Origin: Candidatus Blautia intestinavium
GTDB taxonomy: Bacteria; Bacillota; Clostridia; Lachnospirales; Lachnospiraceae
Assembly (NCBI GenBank): GCA_019113745.1
Contig: DXGV01000043.1
Location: forward strand, 1 to 64,000
DNA length: 64,000 nt
Direction: 5' to 3'
Shown piece after piece: positions 16,521 to 24,635 of this stretch (positions are counted from its first letter, which is position 1; each line of letters starts with the position of its first letter). The position numbers were made by a program, and so were the translations under genes. Under the pieces are notes generated by a model. It worked only from the letters and a program-made list of their open reading frames with translations, was not told the DNA's origin and did not search any database.

Positions 16521-17329
16521 GCTTTGATCCCTCCCAGTGATTCCCACGCTCTCCTCGTCAGTACCTTTGCGATAAGTTTCCGGTACTCTCCGGATGCGCG
16601 CATATTGCTTCCAAAAGACATGTGCTCCGCCGTATATTCCGCAAACTTCAGAGCAGCCTCCTTTTTTTCCTTCCGGGACATCCCGGCGAATCCCATAAGA
16701 ATTCCTTCCGGATCTTCCGCCACCATAGCGCGTCCCGGTCTTGCGCCGATTACAGTTTTTGTCCCTTCTTCTGTCAGCGAGGCCGCGCAGGTAAGAACGG
16801 GAAAATCTGTCTCTGAATTTCTCTGGCTGAGATAAACGGTCTTTAATGGCGTTTTTTTCACGATCACCGCCTCCAGAATATCTCTGTCTTTTTTCTGATT
16901 TACAAATTCCGGGAGAGGGATCCTCCCTGCCTGATGAAGTTCCACCCAGGTATCCAGGGCAAGGAGCATGGTGAGCACGTCTGAGAATCCATATCGTCCA
17001 AACACGCTCCCGCCTACTGTGGCGCAGTTACGGAACTGCACTCCCACAATATGGCGCAGACTTTCCTTTACAGCTCCCTGTGTAAATTCATTCAGCGGAC
17101 GGTTCATTTCCAGGTCTCTCAGTGTCGTCATACATCCGATATAAAACTCGTCCTCTCTTTCCTGCACCGTATCAAGGCCCAGGCCGGAAAGATCGATGGC
17201 TGTAGACACATTCCTGTTCCCCATTTTCAGCCAGATCATTCCTCCCAGTACACAGGCCGACTTTTTCTGGTTCAGTTCATAGGCTTCCGCAATGCTTTTT
17301 ACTTTTACATAATCTTTGATCTTCAGCAT
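16517..17329 (-). CDS. Molybdenum hydroxylase FAD-binding subunit
   Basis: 270 residues of the CoxM/XdhB type: the FAD-binding CVLGGMIWLKMGNRN loop near residue 27 stands in for the usual AGGTDL-type motif. GGSVFGRYGFSDVLTMLLAL is the second flavin contact and a C-terminal CO-dehydrogenase flavoprotein domain follows. It is the first gene of the operon FAD, [2Fe-2S], Mo subunit, with ATGA-type overlaps that couple the subunits. Confidence 0.9.
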   Translation of the reverse strand: MLKIKDYVKVKSIAEAYELNQKKSACVLGGMIWLKMGNRNVSTAIDLSGLGLDTVQEREDEFYIGCMTTLRDLEMNRPLNEFTQGAVKESLRHIVGVQFRNCATVGGSVFGRYGFSDVLTMLLALDTWVELHQAGRIPLPEFVNQKKDRDILEAVIVKKTPLKTVYLSQRNSETDFPVLTCAASLTEEGTKTVIGARPGRAMVAEDPEGILMGFAGMSRKEKKEAALKFAEYTAEHMSFGSNMRASGEYRKLIAKVLTRRAWESLGGIKA

Positions 17330-17465
17330 CTAAGATATCCTTTCTTTTTCTGTATTTCACGAATATCTGTTGTTCTCGCAGGCTCTTTCCGGGATCGGAT
17401 AAAGACTGCATTATATTTAAGTTTAACAGGTATCCCGTAAAAAATCCACCGGAAAGTGAAAAAGG

Positions 17466-17500
17466 AAAACAAAAAGGAGACCAGGTTCAAACCGGTCTCC
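17466..17500 (-). terminator. leuA terminator
   Basis: On the minus strand GGAGACCGGTT pairs with AACCTGGTCTCC (17476-17500), followed by TTTTTGTTTTCC. Confidence 0.85.
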
Positions 17501-17541
17501 CAAAGTTCAGCACAGTATAATATCTTCTATATAGCTGTTTT

Positions 17542-19200
17542 TCAGACTCTGTTATTAATCGCCGTCACAAGAGCGTCGATTGAGGCGCGGATAATATCCG
17601 GGTCCACGCCTGCGCCCCAGGAAAGACTGCCGTTGGGGCTTTCGATTCCCACATAAGCGATGGCCTTGGAACTGGAGCTCTTCTCCAGAGCGTGTTCCTG
17701 ATAGGTAACAAGGTTGTATTTCAGATCATACGCTTTTTTCAAAGCATTGCTGACCGCGTTCAGACGTCCGTTGCCCTTTGCCTCCGTTGTGACAGTCTTT
17801 CCATTAAAAGAAGACGTAACCTGCGTCACAATGCCGCCGTCTCTCTGCTGGAAATGAACTTCGTTGATGCTGAAGGGTTCCACCACATTTTCAAAGGTCT
17901 TCTTAAACAGACTGAAAATCTCCTCCGGACGAAGTTCTTTGTGGCTGTGGTCGGAAACAGCTTTCGCGGTATATCCCATTGCCTCCCGCATTTTTGCCGG
18001 AAGATTCAGGCCGTATTTCGTTTCCAGGATATAACCTACGCCGCCTTTGCCGGACTGGCTGTTGATACGGATAACATCCGCGTCGTAATTGCGTCCCACA
18101 TCGGTAGGATCGATAGGCAGATACGGTACTGTCCAGCGGCTGGGATCTTTTTCCTCTCTCCAGTGCATTCCCTTTGCGATGGCATCCTGATGGGAACCGG
18201 AAAAAGCCGCAAATACAAGAGCGCCGCTGTACGGGCTTCTCTCGTCCACCTGCATTCCCGTACATTTCTCATATACCTCGCAGATATGCGGCATATTGGA
18301 GAAATCCAGTTGTGGATCTACTCCCTGAGAATACATGTTCATGGCAAGGGTAACGATATCTACGTTTCCGGTACGTTCGCCGTTTCCAAAAAGCGTGCCC
18401 TCTACTCTGTCCGCCCCTGCCAGCAGGCCCATTTCGGAATCTGCCACACCGCAGCCTCTGTCATTATGCGGATGCTGAGAAAGGATTACATTCTCACGGT
18501 ATTTCATGTTTTCACTCATGTACTCGATCTGGCTTGCATACACATGGGGCATGGAAAGCTGCACTGTTACAGGGAGATTGATGATACATTTATTTTCCGG
18601 AGTAGGCTGCCACACATCCAGCACCGCGTTGCACACCTCCAGCGCATATTCCGGTTCCGTTCCGGTAAAACTCTCCGGACTGTACTCAAACTGGAAATTT
18701 CCTTCTGTCTCATCAGCCAGCTCCTTCAGAAGCTTCGCGCCGTCAACGGCGATCTTCTTGATCTCTTCTTTTGACTTCTTAAATACCTGCTCTCTCTGGG
18801 CTACGGATGTGGAATTATATACATGGATAATGGCCTTCGGCGCGCCCTTCACTGCCTCGAAGGTTTTACGGATAATATGTTCCCTGGCCTGGGTAAGCAC
18901 CTGGATCGTCACATCTTCCGGAATCAGATTCTGCTCAATCAATGTCCGAAGGAAGGTGTACTCTGTCTCAGAAGCCGCCGGGAATCCTACTTCAATCTCT
19001 TTAAAGCCGATTTCTACCAGAAGCTTGAAGAATTCTACCTTCTGTTCAAGACTCATGGGAATCACAAGGGCCTGGTTTCCATCCCTGAGATCCACGCTGC
19101 ACCAGATTGGGGCCTTGTCAACATACTCTTTTTCCGCCCATTTCATACACTTTACAGGAGGCATATAATACTGCCTCTGATATTTTTTCACATTCATCAT
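17542..19200 (-). CDS. leuA: 2-isopropylmalate synthase
   Basis: 552 residues. CSVDLRDGNQAL is the start of the DRE-TIM barrel with its metal-binding Asp, SQHPHNDRGCGVADSE has the HxH-type metal site, and GTLFGNGERTGNVD is the signature loop. The C-terminal 130 residues form the LeuA allosteric dimer domain that binds leucine. It condenses acetyl-CoA with 2-ketoisovalerate, the first step of leucine synthesis. The double ATG at 19200/19197 with GGAGGG upstream is chosen over a longer reading from 19266. The T-box leader makes it respond to uncharged tRNA-Leu. No other leu gene follows before the terminator. Confidence 0.95.
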   Translation of the reverse strand: MMNVKKYQRQYYMPPVKCMKWAEKEYVDKAPIWCSVDLRDGNQALVIPMSLEQKVEFFKLLVEIGFKEIEVGFPAASETEYTFLRTLIEQNLIPEDVTIQVLTQAREHIIRKTFEAVKGAPKAIIHVYNSTSVAQREQVFKKSKEEIKKIAVDGAKLLKELADETEGNFQFEYSPESFTGTEPEYALEVCNAVLDVWQPTPENKCIINLPVTVQLSMPHVYASQIEYMSENMKYRENVILSQHPHNDRGCGVADSEMGLLAGADRVEGTLFGNGERTGNVDIVTLAMNMYSQGVDPQLDFSNMPHICEVYEKCTGMQVDERSPYSGALVFAAFSGSHQDAIAKGMHWREEKDPSRWTVPYLPIDPTDVGRNYDADVIRINSQSGKGGVGYILETKYGLNLPAKMREAMGYTAKAVSDHSHKELRPEEIFSLFKKTFENVVEPFSINEVHFQQRDGGIVTQVTSSFNGKTVTTEAKGNGRLNAVSNALKKAYDLKYNLVTYQEHALEKSSSSKAIAYVGIESPNGSLSWGAGVDPDIIRASIDALVTAINNRV

Positions 19201-19302
19201 AATCTTTTTTCCCTCCATTTTCCTAATGCGTTCTGTCTCCTGAGCAGCGGAACGTTCCTGTCGCACAGAAAAGAACTGCGCGAACTTTTTCCTGTGAAAT
19301 AA

Positions 19303-19599
19303 AAAAATCTTCCATCTCTACAGATTTCTGTAAGAGACGAAAGACTGCTTCCTTCGCGGTACCACTCTTATTTATGAACGGCTTCATACACTCAGGGATA
19401 CGGGATCCTTTATCAATCCTTATATCCTCTCCATATAACGGTGGATACCGTCTGCGCCTACTTTCCTTTCTGGAGTTCGGACAGATGCTCCGGGGCGAGT
19501 TCCATGATTCCCTTCCGCTGTCTCGCACCCTCCGGCAGCTCTCTGTGCTCCAGTCCACATGTACTATTCCTCATCAACGCATTTCGTATATTTAGTATG
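19303..19599 (-). promoter_or_regulatory. T-box leader, leucine type
   Basis: The minus strand contains the T-box bulge motif GAGTGGTACCGCG (near 19355-19368), the stem I landmarks AGAGAGCTGCCGG and GGTGCGAGACAGC, and a specifier-loop candidate CUC (Leu) at 19497-19499 followed by a purine. Behind the T-box sits a terminator hairpin, TCTCTTACAG paired with CTGTAGAGA (19316-19338), then a long T-run (19301-19307). Uncharged tRNA-Leu would pair with CUC and the UGG of the bulge and allow read-through into leuA. Confidence 0.92.
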
Positions 19600-19605
19600 G
19601 ATATA

Positions 19606-19634
19606 GGCTAACATGATATGCCTGCTTTTGTCAA
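19606..19634 (-). promoter_or_regulatory. Candidate promoter of the T-box-leuA transcript
   Basis: Perfect TTGACA (19629-19634, minus strand), 17-base spacer and a weak TTAGCC preceded by TG (19606-19611), just upstream of the T-box. Confidence 0.5.
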
Positions 19635-19778
19635 GAATATTTTTATGTTTCCGAAAACGTGTCTTCAGTCCTGATCCCCGCCCGGTAATTTTATTGTATT
19701 TTTTTGATTTTACAACCTTTTTTCTGATTATTAATTAAAATCATTTAAAAACTCGTAAAATATATGCATAAAAAACTC

Positions 19779-19807
19779 TTGCAAAAACAGGAAGGTCTTG
19801 CTATAAT
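19779..19807 (+). promoter_or_regulatory. tRNA-Pro promoter
   Basis: TTGCAA (19779-19784), 17-base spacer and perfect TATAAT (19802-19807), 10 bases before the tRNA. Confidence 0.8.
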
Positions 19808-19816
19808 AATTTTCAC

Positions 19817-19890
19817 CGGGGTATGGCGTAGCTTGGTAGCGCGCACGGCTGGGGGCCGTGAGGTCGCAGGTTCAAATCCTGTTGCCCCGA
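19817..19890 (+). tRNA. tRNA-Pro (anticodon GGG)
   Basis: A complete cloverleaf of 74 bases. CGGGGTA pairs with TGCCCCG, with one G-U pair. The D-arm holds the TAGCTTGGTAGC loop, the anticodon stem CACGG/CCGTG closes the loop CTGGGGG with GGG at positions 34-36, and the T-arm contains GTTCAAATC. CCA is not encoded. It has its own promoter and terminator. Confidence 0.95.
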
Positions 19891-19897
19891 TTATCAG

Positions 19898-19931
19898 ACA
19901 GTCGATCATAGCGATCGGCTGTTTTTCTTTT
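19898..19931 (+). terminator. tRNA-Pro terminator
   Basis: ACAGTCGATC (19898-19907) pairs with GATCGGCTGT around ATAGC with one mismatch, followed by TTTTTCTTTT. Confidence 0.85.
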
Positions 19932-20055
19932 AAATTTTTATGAGATGCTTTTCAAAACCATCATCTTTGCCGGACATTCAATAAACCGGGATCTGCGCGG
20001 CTTCCGCCGCACAGGTTCCGGTTTTCTGATTATATCTGTTTTTTACGAGGTTGTT

Positions 20056-22476
20056 CTAAAACTGAAAGGTTTTTTCCGTTCCCTCATAAAAAAAGCTTTC
20101 TTCCTGTCCGCTTCCTTCAAGGATAAGGCGGCATTGTCTTCCTTTCAGGCTCTGGGCGAAGCTTCTGTCCGCACCTCCTATGGAAAATCTCTTCTCTCCA
20201 TCCTTCCATGTAAGCCGGATGCGGTTGCAGCAGCCCTCCTCGTAGGCATAGCCGTCTCCTTCGTCCTCATAAAGGGTGAACTCCGCATCTGCGCCAGGAT
20301 AAATATGAACTTCAAAGGGCGTGTCCACACACTGATCCGCATAGGTCAGTCTCTGCTCCATAGGGATGATGGAGCCTGCCTTTACAAATACAGGAATCCT
20401 GTCTATGGGCGTATCCGCAGTAATCTTCTGTCCCCCTTTAAATCTTTCTCCCGTATGGAAATCATACCAGTCAGCCCCGGCCGGAAGATAGCAGTTCCAT
20501 TTCTTTTCACGATCGATCTTCTCACTGTTCTTCTCGTAATACATAGGCTCTGTTACAGGACAGATCAAAAGGCTGTCTCCAAAGAGAAATTCATCTCCGA
20601 GCTCTGCCGCCATCTTATCTCCGGCAAAATCAAACAGCAGGCTTCTGAGCATAGTATAATCCTCGGACCAGACTCTCGCCGCACAGGAATAAATATAGGG
20701 CATCAGACGGTATCTGAGTTCAATGGTCTTAACAAGAGCGTCATAGAAGGGCTCCCCTTTCTTTCCAAAATTCCAGACCTCCCTGGGAGTATCCGTGCCA
20801 TGGGAACGGAACATAGGCAGAAACGCGCCATACTCAAACCAGCGCACATACAGTTCCCTGTATCCGAAATCGTCCACTCCGTTTTCATAGTCTCCGCTCC
20901 AGAACCACTTTGGCGTGGGATCTTCATTACAGAAACAGCCTCTGTGCCGCCAGTTCTCATTAACTGTAAAGAAGCCGCCGATATCCAGAGTCCAGTAGGG
21001 CATTCCGCTCATACACATATTAAGTCCTTCGTGGATCTGTTTTTTTAATGTATCCCAGGACGCATAGATATCTCCAGACCAGAGCACTGTTCCATACTTC
21101 TGGCTGGAAGCGTAGCCGGAACGGGTCAGGTTCAGGACACGCTTGTCCGGAGCGGCTTTTCTCTGATTTTCGTAAATTCCCCTGGCGTGAGCGGCGGCAT
21201 AAAGATTCGCCCTTCCCGCGCCCAGAAATTTCCGGTGTTCGTCTCCCACCAGACGGAATCTTTCCCATGGTTCCCGTTTAAACTCACCGTTCCAGTCCGG
21301 GCCGGAAAAAGGCTCCGTAGAATCGCACCACCAGGAATCAAAGCCGCCGGAAAACAGTTCTCTCTCCGCCTGTTTCCAGTAAATTTCCCGGCCTTTTTCC
21401 GAAAAAGCGTCATAGGTGGCGTAATCGTTAAGGAGAAGACCTGCAGCTTTCATTTCCTCGTAATCTTCCGTTCCCGCATTCATATTCGGCCATACGGAGA
21501 CCATGGTATGAATATGCATGTCGTGAAGTTTCCTGTTCATGGCGGCCAGATCGGGATATCGCTTTTTATCTACTCTTTTATTTCCCCACTTTCCGGCTTC
21601 CCAGGTGTTCCAGTCCTGCACCAGACAGTCCAGCGGAATATCCAGCTCTCTGTATTTTTCCGCTGTCTCCTCCATTTCCTCCTGGGTAAGATACGCTTCC
21701 TTTGACTGTACATAGCCAAAGGCCCATTTCGGCAGCATTACGGCTTTTCCGGTAAGAAGACGGTATCCTGCGATGATTTCATCCAGAGAATCTCCCTTGA
21801 TAAAGTAATAATCAAGCTGCTCCACCATATCCAGATACAGCCAGGAACCGCGGCAGTCGTCATTAAAATACATCAGGGAACCACAGTCCACCAGGATTCC
21901 ATAGCCCCTGTCTGATACAAAAAACGGGATCGGGATTCTCATATTATGCTGGTAAAGATACTGCACGTTTCCACGGTAATCATAAATTCCTTCTTCGCCC
22001 TGTCCAAGACCATGGATATGCTCGTCCAAAGCCCACTTAAAACAGAGTTTGGCATGATATGCTTTATGATCTTCCACTGCCCGAAGGTTCTTTACAAAGT
22101 TTCTTTCACCGTCCACAGTCTGAACTCTGTGGATAATTGGCGCTTCATCGCCGGTATTGTAAATCATATACGGCGCTTCCGTCAGTTCTTTTCTGCCCTC
22201 CCGGAGAAGAATATGTCCGTCTGCAGCATCCTTCCAGCAGAAGCTTCCGTCTGCGCAGTCCGCTTCCAGGAGAATCTTTCCCGTCCGGATCTTTACCTTC
22301 TTTTCGCTTTCCTCTACAGTAAAGTCCGCCTCTGAAGGGCAAAAAATCCCTACAGGGGATTCCTCCTTCCATTCCTCCTTCTTTGTAAAAGAGCATTTGA
22401 TGATATTGTCGCGGACTGCCTCTAATCTGCAGTTTCCGTCCTTTAAACGAAATGTCAGTTCTTTTTTTACGCTCAT
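20056..22476 (-). CDS. Glycoside hydrolase family 31 (alpha-glucosidase/alpha-xylosidase-like)
   Basis: 806 residues, cytoplasmic (no signal peptide). The N-terminal beta-sandwich (to about 240) contains HGLGQGEEGIYDYRG. The barrel carries the GH31 nucleophile in WWCDSTEP (D385) and an acid/base Asp in TVLWSGDIYASW. A C-terminal DUF5110-like sandwich follows. The MPYWTLDIGGFF and FRSHGTDTPREVW segments are typical of GH31 members that attack alpha-xylosides or branched glucans. It lies behind two ABC permeases and a YesM/YesN pair, so it probably hydrolyses the imported oligosaccharide. The exact sugar is not readable; it differs clearly from the GH31 at 44237-46210. Confidence 0.87.
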   Translation of the reverse strand: MSVKKELTFRLKDGNCRLEAVRDNIIKCSFTKKEEWKEESPVGIFCPSEADFTVEESEKKVKIRTGKILLEADCADGSFCWKDAADGHILLREGRKELTEAPYMIYNTGDEAPIIHRVQTVDGERNFVKNLRAVEDHKAYHAKLCFKWALDEHIHGLGQGEEGIYDYRGNVQYLYQHNMRIPIPFFVSDRGYGILVDCGSLMYFNDDCRGSWLYLDMVEQLDYYFIKGDSLDEIIAGYRLLTGKAVMLPKWAFGYVQSKEAYLTQEEMEETAEKYRELDIPLDCLVQDWNTWEAGKWGNKRVDKKRYPDLAAMNRKLHDMHIHTMVSVWPNMNAGTEDYEEMKAAGLLLNDYATYDAFSEKGREIYWKQAERELFSGGFDSWWCDSTEPFSGPDWNGEFKREPWERFRLVGDEHRKFLGAGRANLYAAAHARGIYENQRKAAPDKRVLNLTRSGYASSQKYGTVLWSGDIYASWDTLKKQIHEGLNMCMSGMPYWTLDIGGFFTVNENWRHRGCFCNEDPTPKWFWSGDYENGVDDFGYRELYVRWFEYGAFLPMFRSHGTDTPREVWNFGKKGEPFYDALVKTIELRYRLMPYIYSCAARVWSEDYTMLRSLLFDFAGDKMAAELGDEFLFGDSLLICPVTEPMYYEKNSEKIDREKKWNCYLPAGADWYDFHTGERFKGGQKITADTPIDRIPVFVKAGSIIPMEQRLTYADQCVDTPFEVHIYPGADAEFTLYEDEGDGYAYEEGCCNRIRLTWKDGEKRFSIGGADRSFAQSLKGRQCRLILEGSGQEESFFYEGTEKTFQF

Positions 22477-22534
22477 ATTGTCCGTTCCTTTCTTGTTTTT
22501 ATTGCAATGTAAAGTTGATCACTTTATTTAAGAA

Positions 22535-22572
22535 AGCGGACGTATACAATCTCGCTTTTCTATACGTCCGCT
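22535..22572 (-). terminator. Strong hairpin between the permease genes and the GH31 gene
   Basis: A perfect 12-bp inverted repeat, AGCGGACGTATA (22535-22546) with TATACGTCCGCT (22561-22572). It is flanked by CTTTTTTG on the plus side and a TTTCTT run on the minus side. A smaller hairpin (GTCAG/CTGAC, about 22587-22604) follows. The hairpin would reduce transcription from the transporter genes into GH31. Confidence 0.7.
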
Positions 22573-22722
22573 CTTTTTTGATACTGTCAGCTTCAAACTG
22601 ACTTTTTTTATTTTTCCGCCGCGGATCTTTCTGTCTTTCTTTTCCACTCACGTACATTAGATCAGGGTAAAACATCCGCGTTTTCCGGGAGACTTCCTCC
22701 GGATTTCCAACACAGGCGCTTA

Positions 22723-23553
22723 TCAGCCCTTCACCGCGCCTGCCGTCTGCCCTCCTACAATATGCTTCTGGCAAAGCAGATACATGATGATAACCGGCAG
22801 ACAGGTCAGAAGAATATCTGCGCAGATCAGGTTCCAGCTCTTGGAATACTGGCCGAAGAAATTGTATACCGCCAGAGTCATCGGCCATTTTTCGGAGGAG
22901 TTCAGGAAATACAGAGGCATTACGAACTCATTCCAGGTATTCAGGAAACAGAGTACCGCCGCCGTTACCATACTGGATTTCATCATCGGCATTACAATAC
23001 TGAAAAATAATTTCCATGGGCCGCAGCCGTCCAGCACCGCCGCTTCGTCCAGATCCACAGGAACCTTGGATACAAAACCGTACAGAAGGAAAACGGAAAA
23101 CGGAAGCTGCATAGCCACATAAAGAAGAATAATGCCAAGTCTTGTATCATTTAACTGCGTTACCTGCATTACTTTCATCAAAGATACATAGTTGACCGGA
23201 ATTACAATACCAAGCACCATATACATATAAATGGCATTATCTTTTTTCCCTCGTCTTCTCGCCAGGACATAGGCGGCCATAGACGCAAGAATAACCGTGA
23301 TAACAGTCGCGCAGCCTGCATACAGAAGGCTGTTTAAGAAACTGACTGCCAGCTTTCCTTTTTCAATGACTACGGCAAAATTGCTGAAATCCCAGACTTC
23401 CGGAAGCTTCAGAGAAAGAGTCAGCGCCTCGGAATCCGGCTTGAAAGCGTTGATCACAATCAGCAGAAGAGGGATCAGCATGATCAGAGAAATGATCCAT
23501 GCCAGGATATTTTTTAATATGGTCAGCACCAGCTTTTTCGTTTTTGCGTTCAT
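22723..23553 (-). CDS. Carbohydrate ABC transporter permease, MalG-like
   Basis: 276 residues, six predicted helices. The EAA loop (DEAAVLDGCGPWKLFFSIVMPMM) identifies a CUT1-family inner-membrane subunit that contacts the ATPase. It overlaps the upstream permease by one base (TAATG). No ATP-binding subunit is encoded nearby, as is common when a shared MsmK-type ATPase serves several CUT1 systems. Confidence 0.9.
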   Translation of the reverse strand: MNAKTKKLVLTILKNILAWIISLIMLIPLLLIVINAFKPDSEALTLSLKLPEVWDFSNFAVVIEKGKLAVSFLNSLLYAGCATVITVILASMAAYVLARRRGKKDNAIYMYMVLGIVIPVNYVSLMKVMQVTQLNDTRLGIILLYVAMQLPFSVFLLYGFVSKVPVDLDEAAVLDGCGPWKLFFSIVMPMMKSSMVTAAVLCFLNTWNEFVMPLYFLNSSEKWPMTLAVYNFFGQYSKSWNLICADILLTCLPVIIMYLLCQKHIVGGQTAGAVKG

Positions 23554-24443
23554 TACTCGATCACCTCGTCTTTCGTCAGAATCTTAATCATAAAGAAGCC
23601 TACGATCACCATGAAAATAAACATTACAGAACTGATCGTCGTACCTGCCGCGTATAGTCCCTGGGAGAACTGTTTGAATACGGCTGTGTACATAACCTCT
23701 GTGCGGTGTCCCGGTCCGCCGTTTGTCAGTGCGTATACCATATCGAATACTTTCAATCCATATAGTACGTTCAGGACGATCGTCACTGCCAGGGTCTGCT
23801 TCAGCATCGGAAGCGTTACATAGACAAATTTGTGGAAGCCGTTAGCCCCGTCGATTCCGGCCGCTTCATAGTAAACATTCGGAATCGCCAGGATACCAAC
23901 GATCAGGATCGTCATTATGTATCCCGTACCTCTCCAGATATCTACGCCCATAACAGACCAGAAAGCGATCTGTGGATCGGTGAGCCATTTCTGTGTAAGA
24001 GCATCCATTCCCACCATACGGAGTCCTTCATTGAGAAGACCGTTCTTCGGATTCAGGATAGAGGTAAACACAAGGCCGATGATCAGAATAGACAGTACTG
24101 AGGGCATATACATAACGCCTCTGTGAAAATTCTTCGCCTTAATGTTCCTGCTGAGCGCAAGGGCAAAGATCAGACCAAGCCCGGTTTTGGCAACTGTAGT
24201 CACTACAGTGAAGAGCAGCGTATTGAGAATATACTGCAGATATTCCTGATCCCCGCTGAATACGTCTATAAAGTTTTTGAACCCTACAAAATGCAGTTCA
24301 TCCGAGTATGCAGACCAGTCTGTAAAGGAATAGCCGATACCAATGATCCCGGGCACTACGGACAGCGCCGTATAGATCAGAAGCGCGCCTGCTGCGAAAT
24401 ACCAGGGATAAATTTTAGATTTTTTCACGAAATCCTCCTCCAT
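23553..24443 (-). CDS. Carbohydrate ABC transporter permease, MalF/UgpA-like
   Basis: 296 residues, six predicted helices and the EAA loop YEAAGIDGANGFHKFVYVTL. It pairs with the following permease and the binding protein at 27348-28646. The regulator genes are inserted on the opposite strand between the permeases and that binding protein. Confidence 0.9.
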   Translation of the reverse strand: MEEDFVKKSKIYPWYFAAGALLIYTALSVVPGIIGIGYSFTDWSAYSDELHFVGFKNFIDVFSGDQEYLQYILNTLLFTVVTTVAKTGLGLIFALALSRNIKAKNFHRGVMYMPSVLSILIIGLVFTSILNPKNGLLNEGLRMVGMDALTQKWLTDPQIAFWSVMGVDIWRGTGYIMTILIVGILAIPNVYYEAAGIDGANGFHKFVYVTLPMLKQTLAVTIVLNVLYGLKVFDMVYALTNGGPGHRTEVMYTAVFKQFSQGLYAAGTTISSVMFIFMVIVGFFMIKILTKDEVIE

Positions 24444-24552
24444 TTCTTTTTCGTTTTTCTTTATTTTAGGCTAATATAACAGATTTTCACATGCACTCCC
24501 CCGTCACATTTATGTATTTTTTTAACCGACCCGGGATTTTTTCTGTAAAATA

Positions 24553-24561
24553 TGTTATACT
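24553..24561 (+). promoter_or_regulatory. Extended -10 promoter of the YesM/YesN operon
   Basis: TGTTATACT, a TGn-extended -10 box, lies about 75 bases before the kinase ATG. No good -35 hexamer is present. Confidence 0.5.
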
Positions 24562-24635
24562 TTACAGGCATCCGGAAACTGCCGCTGCAAATGCGGGAAT
24601 GGACAGTTCCACACGGAAATACGGAGGACAAACAC

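Noticed and set aside
17692-18774. A 360-codon plus-strand ORF opposite leuA
   Set aside because: It is a shadow of the highly conserved leuA reading frame; its composition is not protein-like and it lacks a ribosome site.
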